64,000 nt of DNA from Collimonas arenae (GCF_001584165.1 NZ_CP013233.1:1798001-1862000), one strand, 5' to 3'; shown: positions 9,185 to 17,981, counted from the stretch's first letter. Notes: generated from the sequence alone by a model not told the origin. Program-made: numbers and translations.

Positions 9185-10192
9185 ACGTAATGCTCCGGCT
9201 GACGCTGCTGTGTTGTGCCTGTTTTTTTCGCAGTCGGCGCAGGCGTTGCTCTGTAACTCTTTGACCGACGGTAGTTATCTGACCGAATCGATCGGTCCGG
9301 TCTCTGTGCCCGAATCGGTGCCGGACGGCACCATCATCTGGTATTCAAAAACCCATTCGGTTCCAGCCAAATGCTGGAAGATACGGGATATACATTTTGC
9401 TGAGGACGACCCCATTTATTTCTATGGCAATCCGGCAAGATTGAATACCCTGGGATGGGGCATCGAATTTGGCCTGCTGTACAAGGGCAGTTACGCTTGG
9501 GATGGCGACTGGAGTTCTACGCCGCGTGATGGCGTATTTACCGGATTTACCTCTCCCGGCTGCCCTGATGCCGCCAACAATGCCGAAATGCTGGCTTGTT
9601 CGCTGGTACAGCCGATCATCACATTCCAAGTGGTGATTCGCAAGCGCGGCCTGCTTCCGTTCCAGCGCCCACCTCAGGATACTTACGATGTCTTTCAGTT
9701 TGACGGTCAGTATGGGATGAACGGAGGTTCAGGTAATCCTTTTGGAAATTTCCGTTATCAGCTGAACGGACTGCAGAATATTGTCGGTACCCCGTGCACA
9801 GTTGACGTCACCGTGACGCCGGAGCCGGGTATCATCGATTTCGGTCAGGTGCAAAAGACTTCAACCGGATTTTCTCCGCCGAATCCGACCAAGCCGTTTA
9901 GCTTGTCGTTGGACAAGCAGTGCAATAGTCCGATCAACATCGGCGGCTATTTCAATACGGCTAACCAAAGCGGTAAAAATACTATTCTGCCTACCGCGGA
10001 TAGTCAGTTCGGTATCCAGATCAAAGATGCCGCTGGCAATCTATTGCCGATTAACGAGCCATTCCGCTGGCAAATTTTCCAGCCGATGTCAGTCACATCG
10101 ATGTGCCGTTCAGCGCAACGATGGTGCCGCTGGGCGATCCTCAAGTGGGGCCGTTCGAGGCGGTCACTGTGGTGCAGATTATTTATTACTAA
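9181..10192 (+). CDS. Fimbrial tip adhesin / minor pilin, two-domain (two apparent frameshifts)
   Basis: About 337 residues after joining frames. ATG 9181 starts MNVMLRLTLLCCACFF; a T7 run at 9222-9228 shifts the frame, and one more T would give the signal-peptide end SQSAQA. The N-terminal lectin-like half (about 20-190) has few family marks. The C-terminal pilin domain has a cysteine pair (GTPCTVDVTV ... LDKQCNSPI) and ends VTVVQIIYY, the donor-strand motif. A second shift at 10064-10065 (CC for CCC) precedes PLANFPADVSHIDVPFSATM. The position after the chaperone and the two-domain plan argue for a FimH-like tip adhesin; the receptor is unknown. Confidence 0.82.
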
Positions 10193-10498
10193 AAAAGCAA
10201 TTTTTGTTTGCTTTATGAGAAATTACCGAGTGTCGATGTGCTTGGCTTTTGACACCGGTCTTATAGAGGCACGCGAGAGAAATTGAGGTGTTAATTAAGT
10301 AATAATTAGATAATTTTTCGATGCGAAAATTGCGAATGTTAATTGTTGTATGATGACGGCTAAATGCACCAACTAGGCCGTTGTCTGAATCTGTTTTCTC
10401 CGCTTGCGTCGTTGTCCTTGCTCTTTAGGGGGAGAGCTGCAGGGACGGCTTTCGATAACCGGCATGAATGGCTATTGAATAAGGCGATTGAACACGTC
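10193..10498. other. AT-rich spacer between fimbrial genes and the first response regulator
   Basis: About 300 bp. Very AT-rich around 10285-10355, consistent with a promoter region for the regulator gene, but no hexamer pair with good spacing stands out. No gene or terminator hairpin was seen. An in-frame upstream ATG at 10364 precedes the regulator but has no ribosome site. Confidence 0.4.
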
Positions 10499-11194
10499 AT
10501 GTTGCACTCATCTACAAAAAGCATTCGTATTGCCATTCTGGACGATCATGCAATCGTCAGGCATGGCATGACGCTCCGGTTTGCCAAAGAGTCCGATTTC
10601 GACGTGGTAGGCGTCTACGCTACCGGTCGCGAGATGATTGAGGGCTTACGCAACGCGCCGGCTGAGATACTGCTGGTTGATTACTCTCTCGGGCCGACCG
10701 AGATCGATGGCATCAATTTACTTCAGGTGTTGAAAATCAAAGCGCCGGAGAGCAAGATCCTGGTTGTCTCGGCGCACAATAATCCCGCTACAGTCGAATT
10801 GGTCATGCGTGCCGGAGCCAAAGGTTTCGTTGCCAAGGCAGATCAATTGTCGACCTTGGTAGATGCCATCCGCTTGGTTGCCGCCGGTGGCATTTATGAG
10901 GAGGGGGCCGCGACAGCCTTGCCGGATCAGGTGGACGCTTCGACTTCAGCAGGCAAGGCGGTGACCGACTACGTTGTCGCGGCCGATGCGGGTTTAAAAG
11001 GTCAATCCTTGTCGCCGCGCGAGCGCGAAGTGATCCGTTGTTGCCTTGACGGCATGTCGGTAATCGAGATCGCCAAGAAATTTTCCAAGAGCCGCAAGAC
11101 CATCAGTACGCAAAAGCAGGCAGCAATGAGCAAGCTGGGCTTGCAATCCGACAGCGAATTGTTCGCCTTGCGCGATCGCGGCGAGATATTTTGA
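10499..11194 (+). CDS. RcsB-type LuxR-family response regulator, copy 1
   Basis: 231 residues with an N-terminal receiver (acidic pair at D15-D16 in LDDHAIVRHG, phosphoacceptor D61 in ILLVDYSLG, conserved K in FVAKAD) and a C-terminal LuxR/NarL helix-turn-helix. The recognition region (SVIEIAKKFSKSRKTISTQK, then AAMSKLG) is of the RcsB kind, where KTIS-QK-AM-KLG is typical, rather than the BvgA kind. ATG 10499 is chosen because the receiver starts directly after it. It is paralogous to the next gene. It probably receives phosphate from the hybrid kinase downstream and controls the fimbrial genes. Confidence 0.9.
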   Translation: MLHSSTKSIRIAILDDHAIVRHGMTLRFAKESDFDVVGVYATGREMIEGLRNAPAEILLVDYSLGPTEIDGINLLQVLKIKAPESKILVVSAHNNPATVELVMRAGAKGFVAKADQLSTLVDAIRLVAAGGIYEEGAATALPDQVDASTSAGKAVTDYVVAADAGLKGQSLSPREREVIRCCLDGMSVIEIAKKFSKSRKTISTQKQAAMSKLGLQSDSELFALRDRGEIF

Positions 11195-11265
11195 GCGGTC
11201 GAGCGATCTCAGCGTATACATGCTTAGTCGAACGGTAGAATATAAATTAATTTCCTGGCTGCGTT

Positions 11266-11279
11266 TAGGATAATTCCGA
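11266..11279 (+). promoter_or_regulatory. RcsB-like box 2 (between the two response regulators)
   Basis: TAGGATAATTCCGA, the best match in the window to the published RcsB consensus (13 of 14 positions of TRVGAAWAWTSYGR by hand count). It lies 72 bp after the first regulator and about 160 bp before the second, so it may mediate auto- or cross-regulation of the second regulator and the kinase. Confidence 0.5.
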
Positions 11280-11436
11280 TATGCCTTGTTTGTGAACTCG
11301 GGCAGAATAATTCTCATGGTTAATTTTTTGCAAATGGCACTGCCTGATATGCAAGCAAGTGGGGCGTCAAGACCGGAAAATTGATGAAGCGTCCGAATAT
11401 CTTGACGTGATAATGAGTTTATTGAGGAATTTTTAG

Positions 11437-12129
11437 ATGGATTGGACCGCTGCAAGGCCGCTCCGCATAGCACTACTGGATGATCATGCGGTAGTGCGCC
11501 ACGGCTTGATTGAATTGTTGCGCGCGGAGTCCGATTTTCGCGTCGTGGGCGCGTTCGCCAACAGCCGCGAGATGATGACGGCGCTGCGTAGTGAGCCGGC
11601 CGATTTACTGTTGGTCGATTATGCGCTGGCGCCAGATGATATCGAAGGCCTGAATCTGATACGCGCTTTGTGCACGCGTTTCCCCGACAGCAAAGTGCTC
11701 GTGGCCTCGGCACATTGCAGCCCTGCGACCGTGGCACTGACATTGCGCGCCGGCGCCGCGGGTTTCGTTGGGAAGAACCAGCCGTTGCCGGAACTGGTTG
11801 CCGCCATTCGCACAGTCGCTCGTGGGCGACTCTATTTGGATCCGGGCTTAGCCGTCGAGTTTGCCTATTTACTATCCGATGTCGCAGTACACGATGCGAC
11901 GCAGGCGGATGATGACAAGGATCCACTCATGGTCCATGTCGACTTGTCTCCGCGCGAGCGCGAGGTATTGCGCTGCTGCCTGAATGGCATGTCGGTTACC
12001 GACGTCGCCAAAAAATTCGGCCGTAGCGCCAAGACCATTAGCACCCAGAAACAGTCGGCATTTCGCAAATTGGGGATTCGCACTGATAATGAACTCTTCA
12101 AAATGCATCGTCAGCTAGGAATGCTATGA
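11437..12129 (+). CDS. RcsB-type LuxR-family response regulator, copy 2
   Basis: 230 residues, closely related to the upstream regulator: receiver with D15-D16 (LLDDHAVVRHG) and D61 (LLLVDYAL), then an RcsB-like DNA-binding domain (SVTDVAKKFGRSAKTISTQK, AFRKLG). GAGGAA lies at about 11425-11430 before ATG 11437. Its stop (12127-12129) overlaps the kinase start by four bases (ATGA), showing translational coupling, so this copy is the likely cognate partner of the hybrid kinase. The two copies could divide roles as homo- and heterodimers, as RcsB does with partner regulators. Confidence 0.93.
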   Translation: MDWTAARPLRIALLDDHAVVRHGLIELLRAESDFRVVGAFANSREMMTALRSEPADLLLVDYALAPDDIEGLNLIRALCTRFPDSKVLVASAHCSPATVALTLRAGAAGFVGKNQPLPELVAAIRTVARGRLYLDPGLAVEFAYLLSDVAVHDATQADDDKDPLMVHVDLSPREREVLRCCLNGMSVTDVAKKFGRSAKTISTQKQSAFRKLGIRTDNELFKMHRQLGML

Positions 12130-14506
12130 AGCGAAAGCTTCTTCAACTTCTGTTTTTCATTATCTCTTCGCTGTTTTGCCTGGCATCCGTCCAGGCTCAA
12201 TCTTCCATTCCCAATCCCAGTCTGTTTTCTGCCCAGGAGCGTGCCTGGATTGCTGCGCATCCGATCGTGCATATCGCTGTCGATCCGGATTGGCGTCCGC
12301 TGGAATACGTGGAAGACGGTCAGCACAAAGGCTTGACCGCGGAATATGTGGCGGCAATCTCGGCCGCCACCGGCTTGCAATTCCTGCTGGTGCCGGGTTC
12401 TGGCTGGAGTGGCGCTCAGCAGGCGCTGAAGGATGGCAAGGTTGACATGCTTCCGGCGGTGTCAAAGCAATTTGCCCAACAGAGCTTGAGGGATGTCGTG
12501 CTGTTCAGTGATCCCTATTTTGTCGGCTCCACGATCATTGTGACCACGGAAGCCGAGCCGATCATTTTCGATGCACGTAAATTGAATGGAAAGGTCGTTG
12601 CGATCAAGGGTGGCGGTGCCTACGAACGCTTGCTGGGTGAGCGTTTTCCCGGGATCAAATTGCTGCCGCTGCAAAGCCCGGAAGCGGTACTGCAGGCAGT
12701 CGTCGATGGACGCGCCGAGGCTGCGATAGGGGTAGATACGGCATTGTTGCCGTTGCTGCGCCGTAAATATCTCGGTACTTTGCATATTTCCGGCACCATC
12801 GGCGAAATGCCCGCAACGGTGTCCATGGGGGTGCGCAAGGATTTGCCGGAACTGGCATCAATAGTCCAGAAGACACTGTCATCCCTGACTGCCAGGCAAA
12901 CCGATGGCATGATGGAAAAGTGGTTGCAGGGTACCGATTACGGCGCGCCTTCGTGGCGCACTTTGCTGCAATATTACGATACCGAGATTCTATCTCTGGT
13001 GATTGCCATATCGCTGATCCTGCTTTTGGCGCAGCGTGCGCGGGTGGCTCGCCGTGCTGCGGTTCGGAGTGAGCGGGAAAAAAGCAAGTTCTTGGCGGTC
13101 ATGACCCACGAGATACGCACACCGATGAACGCTATCCTGTCCAGCGTGGAGTTGCTGCAGCGCTCCAAGCTGGACAGGCGGCAACAGGAATTGACGGCGC
13201 TGGCGGCCTCTGCGGCGGAAACCTGTTGGGTTTGCTTGACGACGTTCTGGACTTGTCCAAGCTGGAAGCCGACAAGCTGGAACTGGAAGAAGTGCCGACG
13301 GACATCGTCCTGTTGACGCAGAGTGCCATCGACATGATTCAGATCAAGGCGCAAGAAAAGAAACTGGCGATGCAACTGGATGCTCACATTCCGGACAATC
13401 AACGTGTCCTGATCGATCCCACGCGTATTCGTCAAGTGCTGCTCAATTTGCTGTCGAATGCTGTCAAGTTTACCGATCGTGGCGGCGTCACAGTATCGAT
13501 CAATCTGCAGAGCGAGTCGGTAGAGTCCAAGGCGATTCTTCGGGTCGCGGTTATCGATACGGGTATCGGGGTGTCGGATGATCAGAAAAAGCGCCTGTTC
13601 CAACCTTTTTCCCAGGCCGATAGCTCGACCACGCGGCGCTATGGCGGTACCGGTCTGGGCCTCGTGATTTGCCGTGAACTGATTGAAAAGATGGGTGGGA
13701 CGCTACAGTTGCAGAGCGAGGTCGGAGTCGGGACGTCGATCGCATTCTCTATTCCGGTGGAGACGCAATTATGCGACCCCGCGGTCAATCCTCCGGCAGC
13801 AGACCAGGCGTTGGCACAGGGTGGCGTGGCAACCAGCGCACGCCCGACGATACTAGTCGTGGATGATCATCCGAACAACCGCACAGTGATTCAGCATCAG
13901 CTGGAGGAGTTGAATTGCGACGTCGTGCTTGCTGAAGACGGTCCGACCGGATTGTCGCTGCTGGCGGCCAGGCAGTTCTCGCTGATATTGCTCGACTGTT
14001 ATCTGCCCGGGATGGATGGCTATCAGGTGGCAAGGACGATCCGCAGGCAGGAGGAGGGCGGTCAACGCCACCAGCCCATCATCGCGATCTCCGCGGCGGT
14101 TGACGAGGGGCATGTCAAGCTCTGTATGGATAGCGGCATGGACGGCATATTAAGGAAGCCGTTACGCCTCAATGAATTGAAATCCATCATTGAGGTTTGG
14201 TGCGATGTTGATATGGTCGTGCCGGAGCCAAGCAGTGCACCGCCTGTGTCGAGTGCGACAGAGTTGTTTCGCGACAGTTCACAACAGGATTTCTCCGAGA
14301 TTCAGCGCGCCTTCGACAATGGCGATCATGCGTTGATGGCGCGCTACGTGCATCGAATCAAGGGAGCTGCATTGATGGCCGGCGTTCCGGCGATTGTCGA
14401 AGCCAGTGAGCGGATAGAGACAATTCTCCGCGACGGGCAGTCCGTCGATGCAGAGAGCCTTGGCGCAGCCTGCTCTATGCTGGGCGCGCAGGTCGCACGT
14501 CTTTAA
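12126..14506 (+). CDS. Hybrid sensor histidine kinase, BvgS/EvgS-like (one apparent frameshift)
   Basis: About 793 residues when joined. Order: signal peptide (1-24, ending ASVQA); one periplasmic solute-binding-like domain (about 38-268); a transmembrane helix (about 289-302); HisKA with H328 in FLAVMTHEIRTPMNAIL; HATPase with N, G1 and G2 boxes (LLNLLSNAVKFTD, VIDTGIGVSD, GGTGLGLVI); a receiver (TILVVDDHPNNRT, phosphoacceptor in LILLDCYLPGMDG); and an HPt domain with histidine in YVHRIKGAAL. The frame is lost at 13219-13221 (AAA for AAAA) inside the HisKA dimerization helix and resumes as LLGLLDDVLDLSKLEA. BvgS itself has two binding domains and a PAS; this one has one binding domain and no PAS. 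It probably phosphorelays to the adjacent RcsB-like regulator. Confidence 0.92.
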
Positions 14507-14532
14507 TGTATCGATAGATTGCTTAAGTATTT

Positions 14533-14546
14533 TCGGACAATTCCTA
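14533..14546 (-). promoter_or_regulatory. RcsB-like box 3 (upstream of the solo transposase domain)
   Basis: Minus strand TAGGAATTGTCCGA, following the TAGGA-N5-CYGA pattern. It lies 27 bp after the kinase stop and about 145 bp before the next gene. It shares an extended context (TTTC-GACAATTCCTA on the plus strand) with the site at 35634, suggesting a common element. Confidence 0.45.
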
Positions 14547-14688
14547 TATTTCTTTGTGGGTAGTCCCGATAAAGTGCAAGTCCTGAACCTCCTGTTGATT
14601 GCAGCGCACCGATTCCATCTATTCGATCGCAAGCGATAAAGGCATGACGGCAATGGGGGACGGATAACATTTTCTACGGACTGTCACG

Positions 14689-15159
14689 ATGAATGAGATG
14701 CAGGAATACCAAATGATGCTCCGCGACGATCAATGGCAAGAGTTGGAGCCGCTGCTGATCGGCAAGCAAAGCGACCCAGGTGCTAGCGCCAAGAACAATC
14801 GCTTATTTATCGAGGCTGTCCTATGGATTGTGTCGAGCAATAATCTGTGGCGTCATCTGCCGTCTCAGTTCGGGAAGTCAAGTACGGTATATATGCGCTT
14901 TCGCCGCTGGAACGAATGTGATTTCTGGCGTCAGCTGGCACTGAACAATATCAACGATCGGGCGTTGCAGCAGATGCTTCAACTGATTGTCGAGTATGGC
15001 GATCAATACACCCGACGCATCGAACAGCGGCAGGCACGAAAGGTCCAGAAGGCGGTATATAAATCGGCAATCGGTGGAGGTAGCAATATAAGCCACATCA
15101 GGCAGTCCCTGCCGCCATCAGACGAATCGACCCTGCACTGGGTGGGACTGGTTTCCTGA
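14689..15159 (+). CDS. Solo IS5/IS4-type transposase N-terminal domain protein (DUF4096-like)
   Basis: 156 residues. Residues about 10-80 match the InsA/DUF4096 N-terminal domain of IS5-family transposases (LRDDQWQELEPLL, AVLWIVSSNNLWRHLP, VYMRFRRWNECDFW). The catalytic DDE part is absent; instead there is a Gln/Arg-rich helix (EYGDQYTRRIEQRQARKVQK) and a short tail. The frame is intact, it has its own strong terminator, and no terminal inverted repeats or target duplications are visible. It could be an IS remnant or a domesticated DNA-binding protein. The ATG at 14689 (or an internal ATG at 14698) is the likely start. Confidence 0.7.
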   Translation: MNEMQEYQMMLRDDQWQELEPLLIGKQSDPGASAKNNRLFIEAVLWIVSSNNLWRHLPSQFGKSSTVYMRFRRWNECDFWRQLALNNINDRALQQMLQLIVEYGDQYTRRIEQRQARKVQKAVYKSAIGGGSNISHIRQSLPPSDESTLHWVGLVS

Positions 15160-15193
15160 CGGTTGCAGCGGCCCCGATATGTCGGACGTGAAG

Positions 15194-15219
15194 CCCTCTC
15201 AGAGATGAGAGGGTTTTTT
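15194..15219 (+). terminator. Intrinsic terminator after the solo transposase domain gene
   Basis: CCCTCTCA - GAGA - TGAGAGGG followed by T6: an eight-base-pair perfect stem about 35 bp downstream of the stop codon. Confidence 0.88.
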
Positions 15220-15312
15220 ATTACTCCCCCCCATTTTTAGGGAACGAACGGGCGCAAAACACTATTTGATATAAATATTTGAGAAGGGCTAGCAAAAATA
15301 ATAAAGCGCGGC

Positions 15313-15318
15313 TATAAT
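15313..15318 (+). promoter_or_regulatory. -10 element of the tRNA-Lys gene
   Basis: Perfect TATAAT with GC-rich CGTCCCC just after it, 12 bp before the mature tRNA 5' end. A discriminator of this kind is usual for stable-RNA promoters. No strong -35 is seen at 17 bp spacing (TAGCAA). Confidence 0.7.
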
Positions 15319-15330
15319 TCGTCCCCTGTT

Positions 15331-15406
15331 GGGGCGTTAGCTCAGTTGGTAGAGCAGCGGACTCTTAATCCGTAGGTCGAGTGTTCGAGTCACTCACGCC
15401 CCACCA
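15331..15406 (+). tRNA. tRNA-Lys (anticodon CTT)
   Basis: A 76-nt cloverleaf: acceptor GGGGCGT pairs with the 3' ACGCCCC before A-CCA, which is encoded. D arm AGCTC-AGTTGGTA-GAGC, anticodon stem GCGGA/TCCGT with loop CTCTTAA giving anticodon CTT (15364-15366), and T arm GTGTTCGAGTCAC with the TTCGA signature. The gene stands alone between a transposase-like gene and mgtC. tRNA 3' ends are common integration sites, but no att-like repeat of the 3' end was seen nearby. Confidence 0.97.
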
Positions 15407-15416
15407 ACAAATTCAA

Positions 15417-15443
15417 AGCCTCCCGAGTAATCGGGGGCTTTTT
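15417..15443 (+). terminator. Terminator of tRNA-Lys
   Basis: AGCC(T)CCCGA - GTAA - TCGGGGGCT with a bulged T, followed by T5, starting 10 bp after the encoded CCA. Confidence 0.85.
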
Positions 15444-15465
15444 CAATTGTGCTAAATAGATGCCT

Positions 15466-15484
15466 TATTAGACAGTGTCTAATA
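15466..15484. promoter_or_regulatory. 19-bp perfect palindrome upstream of mgtC
   Basis: TATTAGACAGTGTCTAATA: two nine-base arms around one central G. It lies 23 bp after the tRNA terminator and 270 bp upstream of mgtC. The size and symmetry suit a dimeric repressor operator, or a relic of a mobile-element end. No cognate regulator is adjacent. Confidence 0.55.
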
Positions 15485-15753
15485 TCCGGTAGTCTATACG
15501 GTGTTTTCACTCGGCATTTAACCCCATTTTTACCTGACTGGGCATGATTGTTCCGTGCCAGCGGCACCCCACATAAATGTCCGTGGCGGCGTCGAATCAT
15601 GTCCGCAAAGCAGTTGGATCTGTTTCAGTGGGACGCCGGACAACACGTATCGGTCGCGCCTTCGCCCTTTCGGGTGTGAATCAGTGGCATGCACTTGAAA
15701 TTCATTACCTGCTCCCCGTTTCGGGGCCTTAAAGACAATTTGAACGAAATCAT
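15485..15753 (+). other. Long mgtC leader region with several hairpins
   Basis: About 270 nt without an ORF. Visible hairpins include CGCCC-TTTC-GGGTG near 15663 and CCCCG-TTT-CGGGG at 15714-15726, the latter 27 bp before the mgtC ATG. mgtC and related Mg2+ transport genes are often controlled through their leaders, but I do not recognise a known riboswitch consensus (M-box, yybP-ykoY) here. There is no strong Shine-Dalgarno before the mgtC ATG. Confidence 0.4.
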
Positions 15754-16503
15754 ATGAACATGCTTTTACTTGATTCACTGGCCGCCTATTGGTCAGCTCC
15801 CGAGGTTGCGGCTAATGTCCTGATTTTCTTTAACTTGTTGGGCGCCTTATTTTTAGGGATGCTGATCGGCTACGAGCGGGCATATCATGGACGCGCCGCC
15901 GGCATGCGTACCTATGGGCTAGTGTGCATGGCTTCGGCCGGACTTACCGTGTTCGTCGGCTATCCTGCGCTTTGGTATGGCGGGCATGTCGGATTGTCGC
16001 TCAATCCAGATCCGACCCGGGTGGTGCAGGGGGTGGTGACCGGCATCGGTTTTCTTGGCGCCGGCGTCATCATGAAAGAAGGCTTGAATATCAGAGGTCT
16101 GACTACGGCGGCGTCGATTTGGGCGGCGTCGGCGATCGGGATACTGGTCGGCGTCGGTTTCTACATCGCGGCAATTTCGCTCACGCTGTTATCGGCCACG
16201 TGCATGGTTTGGGTGGCAAAGCTTGAGAATTGGCTGCCGTCTCGTGCCGGCGTAGCAATTCTGGTTGAGTTCGAGAAGGGCTTTGTTCCGCATGAGGATG
16301 CGCTGCGTGAGCTGGCCATTCAACATGGCTATGAGATAGTCAAAGATTCCTTGTCCATCAGTTCGCACGACAGACATGCGAAATGGCACTTCATCGCGGT
16401 GGCGCTCGACAGCAAGAAAGGGACTTCCGTATCTGAATTGGCGCGCATGATGAATTCATACGAGGCGGTCGAGAATTTTGAATTGACCCATTGCCGCAAC
16501 TGA
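15754..16503 (+). CDS. mgtC: MgtC/SapB family membrane protein
   Basis: 249 residues. The N-terminal half has the MgtC signature: a first helix, then GMLIGYERAYHGRAAGMRTY, further hydrophobic helices, and GVVTGIGFLGAGVIMKEG followed by IRGLTTAASIWAASAIG. The C-terminal soluble domain (about 165-249) is of the long MgtC type. In pathogens MgtC proteins aid growth at low Mg2+ and modulate the F-ATPase; the role in this organism is inferred only by family. It stands alone on the plus strand with a long leader that may carry its control. Confidence 0.93.
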   Translation: MNMLLLDSLAAYWSAPEVAANVLIFFNLLGALFLGMLIGYERAYHGRAAGMRTYGLVCMASAGLTVFVGYPALWYGGHVGLSLNPDPTRVVQGVVTGIGFLGAGVIMKEGLNIRGLTTAASIWAASAIGILVGVGFYIAAISLTLLSATCMVWVAKLENWLPSRAGVAILVEFEKGFVPHEDALRELAIQHGYEIVKDSLSISSHDRHAKWHFIAVALDSKKGTSVSELARMMNSYEAVENFELTHCRN

Positions 16504-16740
16504 TCCCGGATTTCCGCTAATTGCAAGCAGATAGCGGTCGGCGCTAACAGGAGCATGTTTGACCTATAGGCAGGTGTTTGGCGCCAGTTTGCTGTGTTTT
16601 TACAACACAAGACGGTTCATGTCAGTTCTTTTGGATTTGTCATGTTTTTGTCACACGACTTGGTGAAAATCGGTGTGTACCCAGCGTGATTCGATGAATA
16701 GACGGATTGAACCGTCAATCTTTAAAGCAAGAGTGCCGAG
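16504..16740. other. Intergenic region after mgtC
   Basis: About 240 bp. No convincing terminator for mgtC was found. TTGACC at 16560 and several T-rich stretches could belong to a promoter for the small ORF at 16741, but spacing to a -10 element is not convincing. Confidence 0.35.
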
Positions 16741-16842
16741 ATGAGAACTTTTTTGCAGCTGTATCGCTATTACCGTAAGGGCGGCTACCGTGTGTTCCCT
16801 GCAGTAAAAAGGGCGAATCGGGCCTGGAACCACGGATTCTAG
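16741..16842 (+). CDS. Predicted 33-residue basic small protein
   Basis: ATG 16741 to TAG 16840-16842. The product is rich in aromatic and basic residues (LQLYRYYRKGGYRVFPAVKR), with predicted charge well above +8. The pattern 'LYRYYRKxGY...A.KRA' resembles short hypothetical proteins I recall from related betaproteobacteria, but this cannot be confirmed here. A weak GAG lies about 10 bp upstream. The stop codon lies in the loop of an inverted repeat (CGGATTC-TAG-GAATCCG, 16834-16850). It is in the 434-bp gap between mgtC and pstS, which otherwise holds no gene. Confidence 0.45.
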   Translation: MRTFLQLYRYYRKGGYRVFPAVKRANRAWNHGF

Positions 16843-16937
16843 GAATCCGCTTCAAATTTTCCCAAGGGGCGATTCGTCGTTCAACCCAGATGATCAGCAT
16901 CGATGGGATGATCGCGAACAATCATCCCCGCCGACAT

Positions 16938-17981
16938 TTATTTGAACAGAATCGGGATTGAAAGGCGATTGCCTTTGGTATCGACGACGCTGGATATTTC
17001 ATGCACGACGCGGGCCTGGACGTTATCCGGCAGGCGGATGTAGTCGAGGCTGTTGGCAATTTCGTCTCCTTCCATGAAGGCCCAGGTGAAGAATTGGATC
17101 ACGGCCGCGGTGCGTTCCGGCTGGCTGGTGACGCGCGGCACATATACATAAGTGGCGCCGGTGATTGGCCAGCTTCCTGAGCCGGGCTTGTCGGTCAGCA
17201 TTTCCTCGAAGTTACCGGTATTCCGCCAGCCGCTGTTGGCCAGAGCCGACTTGAATGACATGGCGTTCGGCTGGACGTACTGGCCTTCGCGGTTCTTGAG
17301 TTGCGCATAGTTCAGGTTGTTCTCGATCACATATGCGTATTCCGCATAGCCGATGGCGCCGGGTGTTTTCTTGAGCAGCGCAACCAGGTCGGTCGATCCC
17401 TTGATGGTTTTGACGTCAGCATGCCAGGCGATGGTGAAATTGCTGCCGTATTGCTGCTTCCATTCAGGATTGACGCGACTGAAGTAGTCGGTCAGGGTGA
17501 AGGTGGTGCCGGAGCCGTCGGCACGCGCCAGCGGCACGATGCGTAAGTTGGGTAGCGCCAGCTTTGGATTTTCCCTGGCAATGGCAGGGTCGTTCCATTT
17601 CTCAATTTTGCCGGAATACATGCCGACCACCAGGTCGGCGGTCAGGCGCAACTCGCCTTCCTTGACGCCAGGCAGATTGATGATTGGCACCACGCCGGAA
17701 ATGACGGTGGGGAAGTCCAGCAAATTGAATTTCTTCAAATCCGCGGCCGACATGGGCGCGTCGCTCGCGCCGAAATCGGTGCTGCTTTCCTTGATCTTCT
17801 TGATTCCGCCGGACGAGCCGATGGCCTCATAGGCAAGCTTGTTGCCGGTTTTTTTGATATAGGCTTGTTGCCATTTTAGATACAGCGGCGCCGCTGCAGT
17901 GGAGCCGGCGCCGCTGATGTCGATGGCCTGGGCTGCGCTAAAACCGAACGCGCAGAAGAATAGAGCAACGTATTTCAACAT
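16938..17981 (-). CDS. pstS: Phosphate ABC transporter substrate-binding protein
   Basis: 347-residue periplasmic phosphate-binding protein. ATG 17981 is preferred over an in-frame TTG six bases upstream because AGG lies at proper spacing. Signal peptide YVALFFCAFGFSAAQA. PstS marks: ISGAGSTAAAPLYLKWQQAY, the phosphate loops in SSGGIKKI and FGASDAPMSA, and ARADGSGTTFTLTDYFSRVN. No pstC, pstA, pstB or phoU adjoins it, so it is an orphan or second copy feeding a transporter encoded elsewhere. The gap upstream shows no clear Pho box. Confidence 0.96.
   Translation of the reverse strand: MLKYVALFFCAFGFSAAQAIDISGAGSTAAAPLYLKWQQAYIKKTGNKLAYEAIGSSGGIKKIKESSTDFGASDAPMSAADLKKFNLLDFPTVISGVVPIINLPGVKEGELRLTADLVVGMYSGKIEKWNDPAIARENPKLALPNLRIVPLARADGSGTTFTLTDYFSRVNPEWKQQYGSNFTIAWHADVKTIKGSTDLVALLKKTPGAIGYAEYAYVIENNLNYAQLKNREGQYVQPNAMSFKSALANSGWRNTGNFEEMLTDKPGSGSWPITGATYVYVPRVTSQPERTAAVIQFFTWAFMEGDEIANSLDYIRLPDNVQARVVHEISSVVDTKGNRLSIPILFK

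Noticed and set aside
15331..15753. Genomic island attached at tRNA-Lys
   Set aside because: No integrase, no duplicated tRNA 3' end and ordinary chromosomal genes on both sides.
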